From contig NZ_AUHJ01000014.1 in the NCBI RefSeq assembly GCF_000423125.1, forward strand, positions 49,077 to 113,076: DNA of 64,000 bases, given 5' to 3'. A program made the position numbers and the translations under genes. The stretch comes from Haliea salexigens DSM 19537. GTDB lineage: Bacteria; Pseudomonadota; Gammaproteobacteria; Pseudomonadales; Halieaceae. The notes beneath the pieces were generated by a model, which saw only the letters and a list, made by a program, of their open reading frames with translations, ran no database searches and was not told where the DNA came from. Below, one piece after another: positions 15,212 through 25,780 of the stretch. The stretch's first letter is position 1; the number at the start of each line of letters is the position of its first letter.

Positions 15212-16557
15212 TGCGCGACTTCCATCTCGGTGAGTTGTGCGAGCCCTTGCAGGCGCGTCTGCGCGGCGGCGACCTTACAGTAAGCGGTGTCACCACCGAT
15301 AGCCGCAAGGTGGCAGCGGGCGATTTGTTCGTTGCGCTTCAGGGCGAGCATTTTGATGGCCACGACTTTCTGGCAAACGTTGCGAGTGCCGGCGCTGTCG
15401 CCGCTGTGGTCGGTCGTGACCTGGATACGCCGCTGGCGCTGTTGCAGGTGACTGACACACAGCGCGCATTGGGCCACTTGGGTGCGTTCAACCGCGGATT
15501 GTTCAAGTCACCGGTGGTGGCGATTACCGGCAGTGCCGGTAAAACAACCGCCAAGAACCTGATTGCTGCCGTGTTGTCGCGCCGCGGCCCGGTATTGGCA
15601 ACCGAGGGCAACCTCAACAACGAAATCGGCGTGCCTTTGACGCTGTTGCGCCTGACCCCTGAGCACGCTTTTGCGGTTATCGAGATGGGCGCCTGTCGCG
15701 AGGGTGATGTGGCCTGGTTGTGCGAACTGGCGCGTCCGAACATCGCCGTGTTGCTCAATGCCATGCCTGCCCACCTTGAGGGCTTCGGTAGCCTGGAGGG
15801 TGTCGCGTCCGCCAAGGGTGAAATCTACACGGGCCTGGAAGGTGCGGGTGTCGCGGTTGTCAACGCGGATCAGCCCTGGGCGGCGCGCTGGCGCAGCCGC
15901 GCCGCAGGCGCCACGGTGCTCGACTATGGCCTGGAGCAGGCCGCTGCCATCAGTGCGCACAGCATACAGCCACGTGGTGCGGCGGGCATGACGTTTGTCG
16001 TCACAACGCCGTCTGGAGAAGCACCGGTGCGCCTGCAGCTGCCCGGTCGGCACAACGTGTCCAACGCGCTCGCTGCCGTCGCCGTGGGCCTGGCCTGTGA
16101 GCTCAGTCTTGCCGATATCACCGCGGCGCTCGCCAGTGTCGAGCCCACGGCCGGGCGCGGCACACGGGTGCCCGGCCTGGGTGGTTCGGTATTGATCGAC
16201 GATACCTACAACGCGAACCCGGGCTCCGTACGCGCGGCCATCGATGTGCTCGCCGGTTGTCCCGGACGCCGCACGCTGGTGCTCGGTGCGATGCTGGAAC
16301 TGGGGGAAGGCAGCGAGCAGCTGCATCGAGACGTCTGGGCCTATGCCAGAGAACGGGGTATCGAGCGGCGGTATGCCGTGGGGTCTGATCTGCGGGGTGC
16401 GGTGGAGAAGTTCGGTGGTGAATGGTTTGCCGATTGCGACGAGGTGGCTGCGGCGCTGCGCGCGGACCTCGGTGCCGAAGATACAGTACTGATCAAGGGT
16501 TCTCGCGGCGTTGCCATGGAGCACCTGCTGGCTACCTTGCGCGAGACGGGGAACTGA
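15208..16557 (+). CDS. murF: UDP-MurNAc-tripeptide:D-Ala-D-Ala ligase MurF
   Basis: A 449-residue Mur ligase that adds D-Ala-D-Ala to finish the pentapeptide. The ATP loop reads [12 protein letters not shown]; other family blocks are [17 protein letters not shown], a [10 protein letters not shown] stretch and a C-terminal [13 protein letters not shown]. Two adjacent ATG codons (15208 and 15211) are possible starts; the first overlaps the murE stop, and GGAGG lies eight bases upstream. The stop is followed after one base by the mraY ATG. Confidence 0.97.
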   Translation: MMRDFHLGELCEPLQARLRGGDLTVSGVTTDSRKVAAGDLFVALQGEHFDGHDFLANVASAGAVAAVVGRDLDTPLALLQVTDTQRALGHLGAFNRGLFKSPVVAITGSAGKTTAKNLIAAVLSRRGPVLATEGNLNNEIGVPLTLLRLTPEHAFAVIEMGACREGDVAWLCELARPNIAVLLNAMPAHLEGFGSLEGVASAKGEIYTGLEGAGVAVVNADQPWAARWRSRAAGATVLDYGLEQAAAISAHSIQPRGAAGMTFVVTTPSGEAPVRLQLPGRHNVSNALAAVAVGLACELSLADITAALASVEPTAGRGTRVPGLGGSVLIDDTYNANPGSVRAAIDVLAGCPGRRTLVLGAMLELGEGSEQLHRDVWAYARERGIERRYAVGSDLRGAVEKFGGEWFADCDEVAAALRADLGAEDTVLIKGSRGVAMEHLLATLRETGN

Positions 16558-16558
16558 C

Positions 16559-17641
16559 ATGCTGTTATTTCTGGCCGAATACCTGACCCACTTTGCCGGC
16601 GGCTTCCAGGTCTTCCAGTACCTCACGCTGCGCAGCATTCTTGCGGCCGGCACAGCGCTGGCTATTTCCCTGTTGGTGGGCCCCGCCATGATCCGGCGGC
16701 TCAATTTCTATCAGGTCGGGCAGTCCGTGCGCAGTGACGGGCCGCAGTCACACCTCAGTAAATCCGGCACCCCGACCATGGGCGGTGCCCTCATTCTGAT
16801 CGCCATCGGTATCAGCAGCCTGCTGTGGTCGGATCTGCGCAATCCGTATATCTGGGTGGCGCTGGGCGTAACCGCGGTATTCGGTGCGGTTGGCTGGGTA
16901 GACGACTACCGCAAGGTGGTCGCGCGTGATTCACGCGGCCTGCCCGCGCGCTGGAAATATTTCTGGCAATCGCTGGCCGGCCTTGCGGCGGCCCTCTATC
17001 TCTATCTTGCTTTCGATACTCCGGTGACCACCGAGCTGTACATCCCCTTCTTCAAGGACTTTGCCTGGAGTATGGGCCCGCTGTTCATCCTGCTCACCTA
17101 TTTCGTCATTGTGGGGGCGAGCAACGCGGTCAACCTGACTGATGGGCTGGATGGTCTGGCGATTCTGCCCACTGTGATGGTGGGGTCAGCGCTGGGGATC
17201 ATTGCCTACCTCACCGGCAACGTGAACTTCGCCGACTACCTGCATATTCCCTATGTCGCAGGTAGCGGTGAGCTGGCCGTATTCTGCGGTGCCATCGCCG
17301 GTTCCGGCCTGGGCTTTCTCTGGTTCAACACCTATCCCGCACAGGTGTTCATGGGTGATGTGGGTGCCCTGGCACTGGGTGCGGCGTTGGGTACCGTCGC
17401 TGTTATCACCCGCCACGAAATCGTGTTCTTCATCATGGGCGGCATCTTCGTGCTGGAGACAGTCTCCGTGATTCTGCAGGTGGCGTCGTTCAAGTTGACC
17501 GGCCGGCGGATTTTTCGCATGGCGCCCATACACCACCACTTTGAACTCAAGGGCTGGCCGGAACCGCGGGTCATCGTTCGGTTCTGGATTATCACAGTCA
17601 TGCTGGTCCTGTTCGGGCTGGCGACGTTGAAACTGCGCTAG
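16559..17641 (+). CDS. mraY: Phospho-MurNAc-pentapeptide-transferase MraY
   Basis: A 360-residue polytopic inner-membrane enzyme (about ten membrane segments) that transfers phospho-MurNAc-pentapeptide to undecaprenyl phosphate, making lipid I. Motifs: [13 protein letters not shown], the [12 protein letters not shown] aspartate pair, [11 protein letters not shown] and [14 protein letters not shown], all catalytic or magnesium-binding regions. The frame is open upstream into murF, but the ATG at 16559 gives exactly the E. coli length and N-terminus. Confidence 0.98.
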   Translation: MLLFLAEYLTHFAGGFQVFQYLTLRSILAAGTALAISLLVGPAMIRRLNFYQVGQSVRSDGPQSHLSKSGTPTMGGALILIAIGISSLLWSDLRNPYIWVALGVTAVFGAVGWVDDYRKVVARDSRGLPARWKYFWQSLAGLAAALYLYLAFDTPVTTELYIPFFKDFAWSMGPLFILLTYFVIVGASNAVNLTDGLDGLAILPTVMVGSALGIIAYLTGNVNFADYLHIPYVAGSGELAVFCGAIAGSGLGFLWFNTYPAQVFMGDVGALALGAALGTVAVITRHEIVFFIMGGIFVLETVSVILQVASFKLTGRRIFRMAPIHHHFELKGWPEPRVIVRFWIITVMLVLFGLATLKLR

Positions 17642-17660
17642 GCAAGGAGAGAGCGGAGCA

Positions 17661-19022
17661 ATGACACAGGGGCTTATAGCAAGCAGCGGCGACGAGGTGG
17701 TTTTCGGCCTCGGCGCTACAGGCTTGTCCTGTGCGCGCTTTCTGCACCGCAACGGTCGGCGTTTCGTGGTGATTGATACCCGTGACAATCCGCCCGAGCT
17801 GGCTGTGCTGCAGCGCGAAATGCCCGAGGTGCCCGTGTTTGCCGGTGCGATCCCCGACGCGGTGGTAGAGCAGGGTGGCGCCTGGGTGGTCAGCCCCGGC
17901 ATCGCTCTGGATCACCCGGTGGTAACGCGCGCGCTCGCGGCTGGCGCGCAGGTAAGTGGCGATATCGACCTGTTCATGCGCGCAGCCAGTGCGCCCGTGG
18001 TGGGCATCACCGGCTCCAACGCCAAATCCACCGTGACGGCACTGCTTGGCGTTATGGCTGCAGAGGCAGGCCTTAACGTGGGCGTGGGCGGTAACCTCGG
18101 TGTGCCGGCCCTGGATCTGCTCGCAGCGGAGCGCGAGCTCTACGTGCTGGAGCTGTCCAGCTTCCAGCTGGAACGAGCGGGCAGCCTTGGGCTCGCCGTC
18201 GCCACGGTGCTCAATGTGTCGGCAGATCACCTGGATCGTCACGGCAGTCTGCAGCACTACCACCAGGCCAAGCACCGTATTTTCCGCGGTTGCGCACACG
18301 CCGTTGTCAATCGCGATGACCCGCTGACGCTGCCGCTGGTTGGCGCGGAGACGGCAGTCTCCAGCTGGCGCATGAAAGAGCCCGAGCTGCACGGCTTTGG
18401 TTTGCGCGTAATGGACGGGCAAGAGATGTTGTGCCTGGGCTTCGATGCCCTGTTGGCGGTGAACGAGCTGGGTATGCCGGGTCGCCACAACGTCGCCAAC
18501 GTCCTCGCCGCGCTTGCGCTGGGCCACGCCGCCGGTTTGCCCATGCCCGCGATGCTGTCGGCAGCGCGTTCCTTCGGGGGGCTGCCACATCGGTGCCAGT
18601 TGGTGGCAGAGCGCGCCGGGGTGCGCTTCGTGAATGACTCCAAGGGTACCAATGTGGGCGCGACCGCGGCGGCGCTGCGCGGCTTTGGCGAGGGCGCCCA
18701 GGTGGTGCTGATCGCGGGCGGTGTGGGCAAGGGTCAGGACTTCCGGCCCCTGCGGCAGGCGCTGCAGTCAACCGCCAAGGCATTGATCCTGATCGGTGAG
18801 GCGGCCGATGAAATCGCGCGCGCCGTGGGTGATCTGCTGCCGGTACAGCGAGCGCAGGATATGGCAGATGCCGTGCGTCTGGCTTCTGACTGTGCCGCGC
18901 CGGGTGATGTGGTCTTGCTTTCGCCCGCCTGTGCCAGCTTCGATATGTTCAGCGGCTATCCGGCCCGCGGAGACGCGTTTGCGGCCGCAGCAAAGGGCCT
19001 GGACCGGGGAGGTGAGGCATGA
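17661..19022 (+). CDS. murD: UDP-MurNAc-L-alanine:D-glutamate ligase MurD
   Basis: A 453-residue Mur ligase that adds D-glutamate to UDP-MurNAc-L-Ala. The Rossmann-like start VVFGLGATGLSCARFL binds the UDP moiety, the ATP loop reads GITGSNAKSTVTAL, and NDSKGTNVGAT and LLSPACASFDMF are the late family blocks. It follows mraY by 19 bp with its own AAGGAGAG ribosome-binding site. The stop overlaps the ftsW start by 4 bp. Confidence 0.97.
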   Translation: MTQGLIASSGDEVVFGLGATGLSCARFLHRNGRRFVVIDTRDNPPELAVLQREMPEVPVFAGAIPDAVVEQGGAWVVSPGIALDHPVVTRALAAGAQVSGDIDLFMRAASAPVVGITGSNAKSTVTALLGVMAAEAGLNVGVGGNLGVPALDLLAAERELYVLELSSFQLERAGSLGLAVATVLNVSADHLDRHGSLQHYHQAKHRIFRGCAHAVVNRDDPLTLPLVGAETAVSSWRMKEPELHGFGLRVMDGQEMLCLGFDALLAVNELGMPGRHNVANVLAALALGHAAGLPMPAMLSAARSFGGLPHRCQLVAERAGVRFVNDSKGTNVGATAAALRGFGEGAQVVLIAGGVGKGQDFRPLRQALQSTAKALILIGEAADEIARAVGDLLPVQRAQDMADAVRLASDCAAPGDVVLLSPACASFDMFSGYPARGDAFAAAAKGLDRGGEA

Positions 19023-20173
19023 GGCTCGCACAACCCGTGACCCTCGCGCTGGACCCGACCCTGTCACTGCTGGCACTGTCACTGTTGCTGGTTGGCCTTG
19101 TGGCGATTGGTTCGGCGTCGGTGGAATACGCGGACTGGCACTATCAGGACGCCTGGCAATTGACCCGACGCCACCTCGTTTACATTGTGATTGCAGTGTT
19201 GGCCGCGACCGTGGTCTACCGTTTTCCATCCAGTTTCTGGCTGCGAACAGGCTGGATGTGGCTGCTGGTCGGGCTGGCGTTTCTGGTGCTGGTACTGCTG
19301 CCCGGCATCGGCAAGGAAGTGAAGGGAGCACAGCGCTGGTTGCCGCTGGGCCCGTTTACCTTTCAGCCATCCGAGTTCGCCAAGCTTACGGTCGTGATCT
19401 ACATGGCGGGGTACCTGGTGCGCCAGGCGCGTGAGGTGCGTGAGCAGTGGAGTGGCTTCTTCAAGCCCATGGGTGTCCTCGCGCTGGTGGCGTTGCTGCT
19501 GCTTGCCGAGCCGGATTTCGGCGCCACGGTCATTGTGGTGGCGACATCGTTTGGCATGTTGTTTCTCGCCGGGATGAAAATCACGCATTTCCTGTCGATT
19601 GTGCTGCTGAGCCCGGTAGTGGTCGGTGCTCTGGTCTTTGCCGCGCCCTATCGTATGCAGCGGTTGACCTCGTTCACGGACCCGTGGGCGGACCCGTATG
19701 GCAGCGGTTTTCAGCTTATTCAGTCCCTGATCGCCTTTGGGCGCGGTGAATGGCTGGGTGTCGGCTTGGGTAACAGTGTGCAGAAACTGTTTTATCTGCC
19801 GGAAGCGCACACGGACTTTGTGTTTTCCATCTGGGCCGAGGAAACCGGTTTCGTGGGAGCTCTCGCCGTCATTCTGCTGTTTACGGCACTCATTGCCCGC
19901 ATCCTGTGGATTGCGCGACAGGCGGAGGCCGCGGGCCAGCTGTTTGGCGCCTATGTGTGCTACGGCGTGGCTCTGGTGTTTTCCGGTCAGGCTTTCGTGA
20001 ACATGGGCATGAGCGCCGGGTTGCTGCCCACCAAGGGCCTCACCCTGCCGTTTGTCAGTTATGGCGGCACCAGCCTCATTATCTGCTGCTGCATGCTGGC
20101 GCTGGTTCTGCGCGTCGGCAATGAGTTGCCCGCAGCAGCGCCCCGCGCCGCCGGCAGAGGAGGTCGCTCATGA
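19019..20173 (+). CDS. ftsW: Septal peptidoglycan glycosyltransferase FtsW
   Basis: A 384-residue SEDS protein with about ten membrane segments, the glycan polymerase partner of FtsI at the septum. Family marks are KGAQRWLPLGPFTFQPSE (polymerase loop), LLAEPDFGATVIV with the conserved aspartate region, EAHTDFVFSIWAEETG, and the C-terminal LLPTKGLTLPFVSYGG-TS. It overlaps murD and murG by 4 bp on either side, in the standard dcw order. Confidence 0.97.
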   Translation: MRLAQPVTLALDPTLSLLALSLLLVGLVAIGSASVEYADWHYQDAWQLTRRHLVYIVIAVLAATVVYRFPSSFWLRTGWMWLLVGLAFLVLVLLPGIGKEVKGAQRWLPLGPFTFQPSEFAKLTVVIYMAGYLVRQAREVREQWSGFFKPMGVLALVALLLLAEPDFGATVIVVATSFGMLFLAGMKITHFLSIVLLSPVVVGALVFAAPYRMQRLTSFTDPWADPYGSGFQLIQSLIAFGRGEWLGVGLGNSVQKLFYLPEAHTDFVFSIWAEETGFVGALAVILLFTALIARILWIARQAEAAGQLFGAYVCYGVALVFSGQAFVNMGMSAGLLPTKGLTLPFVSYGGTSLIICCCMLALVLRVGNELPAAAPRAAGRGGRS

Positions 20174-21270
20174 GTGAGGCTCCTCTCGTGTTGATCATGG
20201 CCGGTGGTACCGGAGGTCATGTGTATCCGGCGCTCGCCGTGGCCGACACCCTGCGCGAGCGCGGCTACCGGATCGCCTGGACGGGCACGGCGCGCGGACT
20301 TGAGGCGCGGGTTGTGCCAGCGGCGGGCTATCCGTTGCACCTGCTGCCTGTGCGCGGTGTGCGCGGCAAGAATGTCGCGGCAACGGCACTCGGCGCCATT
20401 CTGCTGCTCTGGTCCTGCCTGCGGGCGGTGTATCTGGTGTGGCGGCTTGCGCCGGCCTGCGTTGTGGGCATGGGCGGCTATGTGGCGGGGCCCGCGGGGC
20501 TGGCTGCCTGGCTGTTGCGCAAACCCCTGTTGATTCACGAGCAGAATGCTGTGGCCGGCACCACCAACCGCCTGCTCGCACCGCTGGCCAGCCGGGTGGC
20601 TGCCGGTTTCCCCGCGGCCTTCCCGCGTGAGCGGGCGGTGGCCGTGGTGGGTAACCCGGTGCGTGGGGCGCTGTTGCAAGCGGCAAACGAACAGTTGTGG
20701 GATTACCACGGGCAGCGTCCGCTGCAGGTGCTGGTGCTGGGTGGCAGTCTGGGTGCGCAGCCGCTGAATAACCTGATGCCCGAAGTGTTGCGGCATGTGC
20801 GCAAGCGCCTGGGTGAAGACGCCGTGCGGGTGTGGCACCAGTCCGGGCAGGCGCACGTGGAGACCCTGCGCGCCGACTATGGTGTGCAACTCGACGAGCG
20901 CATCGAAGTCAGCGCCTTTATTGAAGATATGGCGGCAGCTTATGCCTGGGCTGATGTGGTGATCTGCCGTGCCGGGGCACTGACCGTGGCCGAGCTCGCG
21001 ATCATGGGGCGCCCCTCGCTGCTGATTCCACTGCCTCATGCCATCGACGACCACCAGACTGCCAATGCGCGTGCGCTGTCCGATCGCGGCGCGGCGCTGA
21101 TGCTGCGCCAGGCAGAGCTCTCCGCCAAGGAAGTCGCCGCTACGCTGGCTGGCTACATCACCAATCCCAGGCGTCTCGCGGCGATGGCGGCAGCGGCCTC
21201 GGCCGCTGCACAGCCGCACGCGACGGCGCAAGTCGCCGACCTGTGTGAGGAGCTGATTCGCCATGACTGA
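20170..21270 (+). CDS. murG: Lipid II synthase MurG (GlcNAc transferase)
   Basis: A 366-residue GT-B glycosyltransferase that adds GlcNAc to lipid I at the inner face of the membrane, making lipid II. N-terminal glycine-rich loop [17 protein letters not shown], second loop [12 protein letters not shown], then [26 protein letters not shown] and a C-terminal [12 protein letters not shown] region that binds UDP-GlcNAc. It overlaps ftsW by 4 bp and murC by 8 bp. Confidence 0.97.
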   Translation: MSEAPLVLIMAGGTGGHVYPALAVADTLRERGYRIAWTGTARGLEARVVPAAGYPLHLLPVRGVRGKNVAATALGAILLLWSCLRAVYLVWRLAPACVVGMGGYVAGPAGLAAWLLRKPLLIHEQNAVAGTTNRLLAPLASRVAAGFPAAFPRERAVAVVGNPVRGALLQAANEQLWDYHGQRPLQVLVLGGSLGAQPLNNLMPEVLRHVRKRLGEDAVRVWHQSGQAHVETLRADYGVQLDERIEVSAFIEDMAAAYAWADVVICRAGALTVAELAIMGRPSLLIPLPHAIDDHQTANARALSDRGAALMLRQAELSAKEVAATLAGYITNPRRLAAMAAAASAAAQPHATAQVADLCEELIRHD

Positions 21271-22699
21271 ACGCAGCGCCTATGCGGTACCCGAAATGCG
21301 TCGTATCCGCAGGATCCACATGATCGGTGTGGGCGGCACGGGGATGAGCGGGATTGCCGAAGTGCTGGTTAACCTGGGGTATCAGGTGTCCGGCTCTGAC
21401 CTGCGTCCCAGTTCGGTGACTGCGCGGCTGCAGCAGCTGGGTATCGAGGTATTTATCGGACACGCTGCTGAGCACGTGCGCGATGCCGATGTGGTGGTCA
21501 GTTCCAGCGCCGTGCGTGCGGACAACCCGGAAGTTGTGGCCGCACGCGGCGCTCGCGTACCGGTGGTGCCGCGCGCCGAGATGCTCGCGGAACTCATGCG
21601 TTATCGCCACGGCATCGCGGTGGCGGGCACGCACGGTAAAACCACCACCACCAGCCTGATCGCCGCGGTGTTTGCCGAAGCGGGGCTGGACCCGACTTTT
21701 GTCATTGGTGGCCTGGTGAACTCCGCCGGTAGCAACGCCCAGCTGGGCGCGAGCCGTTTCCTGGTGGCAGAGGCCGACGAAAGCGATGCCTCGTTCCTGC
21801 ACCTGCAGCCCATGGTCACTGTGGTGACAAATATTGAAGCCGACCACATGGAAACCTACGGCGGTGACTTTGCCACCCTGCGCGGTACCTTCCTGGAGTT
21901 CCTGCACAACCTGCCTTTCTACGGCCTGGCAGTCATGTGCATCGACGACCCCGTGGTCGCCGGGATGCTGCCGGATCTGTCGCGCCAGTTCCTGACCTAT
22001 GGTTTTGACGACGCGGCAGACTACCGCATTACCAACGTGCGCAAGCTGGGCCTGACGACTGAGTTTACCGTGTTGCGTCCCGGTGATTTGCCGCCGCTGC
22101 CAGTGCAGCTGAATATGCCCGGCGAGCACAATGTGCAGAACGCAACCGCAGCGATCGCTGTGGCCTGTGATGAAGGCGTGGATGATGCGGCCATCCAGCG
22201 CGGGCTGGCAGGCTTTGCCGGCGTTGGGCGCCGCTTCAGTGTGCTCGGCGACCTGCAGATTGCGCAGGGCAGCGTGCTGCTGGTGGATGATTATGGCCAT
22301 CACCCCACGGAAGTGCGCGCCACGCTGGAGTCCGCGCGCCAGGCCTGGCCAGAGCGTCGCGTGGTCATGGTTTACCAGCCGCACCGCTATTCGCGTACGC
22401 GCGACCTGTATGAGGATTTTGTCGCGGTGCTCTCGCGCTGTGATGCGCTGTTGTTGCTGGACGTCTACCCGGCGGGCGAAGAGCCCATCTCCGGCGCAGA
22501 CAGCCGCAGCCTGACCCGCAGTATCCGCCAGCGCGGGCAGGTAGAACCGGTGTTTGTGGAAAGTATTGAGGAAGTGGCACAGGTGCTCGGCGGTATTCTT
22601 CGCGACGGTGACGTTGTGCTCACCCAGGGCGCTGGCAACATCGCGCGGCTGGCTCAGGACCTGCTGGCCCTGGGTAACCTGGCGGAGGTGCGCGCATGA
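21263..22699 (+). CDS. murC: UDP-MurNAc:L-alanine ligase MurC
   Basis: A 478-residue Mur ligase that adds the first amino acid of the stem peptide. The UDP-binding loop reads [18 protein letters not shown], the ATP loop [14 protein letters not shown], and further blocks are [23 protein letters not shown] and [11 protein letters not shown]. The start overlaps murG and the stop overlaps ddlB, keeping the whole set translationally linked. Confidence 0.97.
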   Translation: MTERSAYAVPEMRRIRRIHMIGVGGTGMSGIAEVLVNLGYQVSGSDLRPSSVTARLQQLGIEVFIGHAAEHVRDADVVVSSSAVRADNPEVVAARGARVPVVPRAEMLAELMRYRHGIAVAGTHGKTTTTSLIAAVFAEAGLDPTFVIGGLVNSAGSNAQLGASRFLVAEADESDASFLHLQPMVTVVTNIEADHMETYGGDFATLRGTFLEFLHNLPFYGLAVMCIDDPVVAGMLPDLSRQFLTYGFDDAADYRITNVRKLGLTTEFTVLRPGDLPPLPVQLNMPGEHNVQNATAAIAVACDEGVDDAAIQRGLAGFAGVGRRFSVLGDLQIAQGSVLLVDDYGHHPTEVRATLESARQAWPERRVVMVYQPHRYSRTRDLYEDFVAVLSRCDALLLLDVYPAGEEPISGADSRSLTRSIRQRGQVEPVFVESIEEVAQVLGGILRDGDVVLTQGAGNIARLAQDLLALGNLAEVRA

Positions 22700-23625
22700 G
22701 CTGGCAGCAAGCGAGTGCTGGCACCGTGGCGGTGCTTCTGGGTGGGCGCTCTGCCGAGCGCGACGTATCGCTGCAGAGCGGTGCGACGATTGTCACTGCC
22801 CTGCGTGCACTGGGCTGTGAGGTGCGCGAGGTGGACCCTGCAGTGCCCGGATGGGTGACACAGCTGGACAACGTGACCTTTGCCTTCAATGCCCTGCACG
22901 GGCCGGGTGGTGAGGACGGTGTGATCCAGGGTGCGCTGGAAACCCTACAGATTCCCTATTCCGGCTCCGGCGTCCTGGGCTCTGCGCTGGCCATGGACAA
23001 ACAGCGCAGCAAGCTGCTCTGGCAGGGTGTTGGCGTCAGCACCGGCGGCTTTGTGATGCTCGACGCACACAGCGATTGGGAGGCGGTGATAGCGCGCTTC
23101 GGCAAGGTATTTGTCAAGCCGGCCTGTGAAGGTTCCAGCGTTGGCATGGCGCCGGCCGCGTCTGCGGAGGCGCTCGCCGGGGCATGGCAGAAGGCCTCCG
23201 CGTTTGGCGGCACCGTGCTGGCGGAGCAGTTTATCCAGGGCCCCGAATACACCGTGGCGGTGCTCGGTGAGAGCACGCTGCCGTCGATCCGCATGGAAAC
23301 CGATCGCGAGTTCTACGACTACGAGGCGAAGTATCTGTCGGACGAAACGCGCTACCACTGTCCCAGTGGCCTGAGCGCCGCGGATGAAGCAGAAGCGGGC
23401 GCTCTGGCGCTGGCGGCGTTCCGCAGCCTCGGCTGCTCTGTGTGGGGCCGCGTGGATCTGATGCGCGACAGCGATGGGCGGTTCTATGTGTTGGAAGTCA
23501 ACACCATTCCCGGCATGACCTCGCACAGCCTGGTGCCGATGGCCGCGCGCGCGGTGGGCATGTCCATCGAAGCGCTGGTACAGCGCATTGTCGAATTGAG
23601 CTGGGAGGGCCGTGCGCATGGTTGA
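22696..23625 (+). CDS. ddlB: D-alanine:D-alanine ligase B
   Basis: A 309-residue ATP-grasp enzyme that makes the D-Ala-D-Ala dipeptide used by MurF. Visible motifs: [17 protein letters not shown] at the N-terminus, [12 protein letters not shown], the ATP-binding [11 protein letters not shown] loop and [13 protein letters not shown] near the C-terminus with the metal-binding glutamate and asparagine. Length equals DdlB of E. coli plus a few residues. The stop lies within the start region of ftsQ. Confidence 0.97.
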   Translation: MSWQQASAGTVAVLLGGRSAERDVSLQSGATIVTALRALGCEVREVDPAVPGWVTQLDNVTFAFNALHGPGGEDGVIQGALETLQIPYSGSGVLGSALAMDKQRSKLLWQGVGVSTGGFVMLDAHSDWEAVIARFGKVFVKPACEGSSVGMAPAASAEALAGAWQKASAFGGTVLAEQFIQGPEYTVAVLGESTLPSIRMETDREFYDYEAKYLSDETRYHCPSGLSAADEAEAGALALAAFRSLGCSVWGRVDLMRDSDGRFYVLEVNTIPGMTSHSLVPMAARAVGMSIEALVQRIVELSWEGRAHG

Positions 23626-24457
23626 GCCGCGCAAGGCAGCGACCACACGGCGCCGCAGTTCAGCAGGGGCGACACGCCGGCGGCCCGCGCGTGCGCCGCG
23701 TCCGCGCGTGCAGCCGGGCCTGCGCCTGCTCGACGGCTGGGTCAACCGCCTGCTGGTCCTGCTCGCCACCGGTGTGGTGTGTGTGGTCGGCCTGCGTGGA
23801 TGGATTGCCCTGCAGGAGATACCGGTGCAGCGCATCGCGGTGACCGGTTCGCTGCACCGCACCCAGACCGAGGTGGTGCAGGACATGGTCCAGCCCGCTC
23901 TGGTGGGCGGGTTCCTGAGCGCGAACCTGGACGAGGTACGCGCCCGGCTGCAGGACCTGCCCTGGATCTATCGGGTCAGTGTGCGCCGGCGCTGGCCCAG
24001 CACCCTGGAGATCAGTGTGCAGGAGCAGTTGCCCATCGCCCGTTGGGGGCAGGGGGGCTTTTTGAATCACGAGGGTGAGGTATTCCAGTCTGCCAGCGTG
24101 ACAGGTGAAGACTCGCTGCCGCGACTCGAGGGCCCGCCGGGCTCAGCGCGCGAGCTGATCGTCAACTACCAGCAGCTGGGTGACCTGCTGCAACCGATGG
24201 GGCTGGTGCTGCACGCCCTGTCACTCGACGATCGCGGGCATCTGAGCGCCGAGCTTGATAGCGGCACACGACTGGCTCTGGGTAACGTGGATTTTGCCGA
24301 TCGCCTCGAGCGGTTTGCAACGGTCTACCACCGCGAGCTGGCGGCGCGCTGGAGCGAAGTGGAGCGGGTGGACCTGCGCTACGAGAGCGGACTGGCGGTG
24401 GCGTTCCGCGAGCCGGAAGCAGAAGCCGCGCAACTGGCCAGTGTGGTCGATAAATAA
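23618..24457 (+). CDS. ftsQ: Cell division protein FtsQ
   Basis: A 279-residue bitopic protein: a very basic arginine-rich cytoplasmic tail (about 1-40), one membrane segment (about 44-65), then a POTRA domain beginning near IPVQRIAVTGSLHRT and a beta domain (ISVQEQLPIARWG). FtsQ scaffolds FtsL/FtsB and recruits FtsWI. A GTG at 23612 is in frame; the ATG at 23618 has GGAGG ten bases upstream and is preferred, though either is possible. Both overlap the end of ddlB. Confidence 0.95.
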   Translation: MVEPRKAATTRRRSSAGATRRRPARAPRPRVQPGLRLLDGWVNRLLVLLATGVVCVVGLRGWIALQEIPVQRIAVTGSLHRTQTEVVQDMVQPALVGGFLSANLDEVRARLQDLPWIYRVSVRRRWPSTLEISVQEQLPIARWGQGGFLNHEGEVFQSASVTGEDSLPRLEGPPGSARELIVNYQQLGDLLQPMGLVLHALSLDDRGHLSAELDSGTRLALGNVDFADRLERFATVYHRELAARWSEVERVDLRYESGLAVAFREPEAEAAQLASVVDK

Positions 24458-24479
24458 TTCAGTGGGGAGTGTCACTGCC

Positions 24480-25718
24480 ATGGGCAGCGTTCAGGACAAA
24501 AGGATGATCGTAGGGCTGGATATCGGCACATCCAAGGTGGTGGCCCTGGTAGGGGAGATCGGCGCTGAAGGTGGGCTGGAAGTCGTGGGCATCGGCTCTC
24601 ATCCGTCCAAGGGCATGAAGAAGGGCGTGATCGTCAATATCGAGTCAACCGTGCAGTCCATTCAGCGCGCCGTGGAAGAGGCGGAGCTGATGGCGGGTTG
24701 CCAGATTCACTCGGTGTACGTGGGCATCGCCGGCAGTCACATCCGCAGCCTGAACTCGCACGGCATTGTGGCAATTCGCGATCGTGAGGTGCAGCCGCCC
24801 GACCTCGAGCGGGTGCTGGACGCGGCGCAAGCAGTAGCCATTCCCGCCGACCAGAAGGTGCTGCACATCCTGCCCCAGGAATACGTCATCGATAACCAGG
24901 AGGGCGTCAAGGAACCCCTGGGCATGTCCGGCGTGCGCCTCGAGGCCAAGGTGCACCTTGTGACCTGTGCGGTGAATGCGGCACAGAACATCGAAAAATG
25001 CATTCGGCGCTGTGGCCTGGAAGTGGAAGAGGTGATTCTCGAGCAGCTGGCTTCCAGCTACTCCGTGCTGACGGAAGACGAGCGCGAGCTGGGCGTGTGC
25101 CTGGTGGACATAGGCGGCGGCACCACAGACATCGCCATCTTCACAGAAGGGTCCATTCGCCACACCGGCGTAATCCCCATTGCCGGTGACCAGGTCACCA
25201 ACGATATCGCCACCGCGCTGCGCACGCCCACGCAGCACGCTGAAGAGATCAAGATCAAGTATGCCTGCGCCCTGACGCAGCTCGCCGGCCCGGACGAAAC
25301 CATCAAGGTGCCGAGTGTGGGCGACCGCCCGCCGCGGGACCTCTCCCGGCAGTCGCTGGCCGAGGTGGTGGAGCCACGTTACGACGAGCTGTTCACGCTG
25401 ATCCAGGGCGAACTGCGCCGCAGTGGCTACGAAGAAGCCATTAGGGCCGGTGTTGTGCTCACCGGTGGCACCTCGAAGATGGAAGGTGTGGTTGAACTGG
25501 CCGAAGAGATTTTTCATATGCCGGTGCGGGTGGGTTACCCGCAGTCGGTGAAGGGATTGAACGACATTGTGCGCAACCCGATCTACTCCACCGGGGTAGG
25601 CCTGTTGCAGTACGGGCAGAAGCAGGCGGGAGAGCGCGCCGGCAGTGCCCAGCGCAGCGCGGCCAGCGGCGAGGGCCTGGTGGCCCGTCTGCGCAACTGG
25701 ATCCAGAGCAATTTCTAG
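24480..25718 (+). CDS. ftsA: Cell division protein FtsA
   Basis: A 412-residue actin-like ATPase that tethers FtsZ to the membrane and starts divisome assembly. Blocks: MIVGLDIGTSKVVALVGE (phosphate-1 loop), the SHUB/1C domain around HILPQEYVIDNQ, VDIGGGTTDIAIF (phosphate-2) and VLTGGTSKMEGV (adenosine). The last 15 residues form a basic amphipathic helix (VARLRNWIQSNF) that acts as the membrane target. The frame extends far upstream through ftsQ in another register, but the ATG at 24480 gives the family N-terminus. FtsZ follows after 62 bp. Confidence 0.97.
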   Translation: MGSVQDKRMIVGLDIGTSKVVALVGEIGAEGGLEVVGIGSHPSKGMKKGVIVNIESTVQSIQRAVEEAELMAGCQIHSVYVGIAGSHIRSLNSHGIVAIRDREVQPPDLERVLDAAQAVAIPADQKVLHILPQEYVIDNQEGVKEPLGMSGVRLEAKVHLVTCAVNAAQNIEKCIRRCGLEVEEVILEQLASSYSVLTEDERELGVCLVDIGGGTTDIAIFTEGSIRHTGVIPIAGDQVTNDIATALRTPTQHAEEIKIKYACALTQLAGPDETIKVPSVGDRPPRDLSRQSLAEVVEPRYDELFTLIQGELRRSGYEEAIRAGVVLTGGTSKMEGVVELAEEIFHMPVRVGYPQSVKGLNDIVRNPIYSTGVGLLQYGQKQAGERAGSAQRSAASGEGLVARLRNWIQSNF

Positions 25719-25780
25719 AATTTTTTGCGGTAAACCGTCACGCCACGGCGTGGCAACATAAAGGAAAGGGGAGAAACGCT

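Noticed and set aside
24255..24479. Upstream extension of the ftsA frame to 24255
   Set aside because: It overlaps ftsQ out of frame and adds residues absent from FtsA; the ATG at 24480 gives the expected start.
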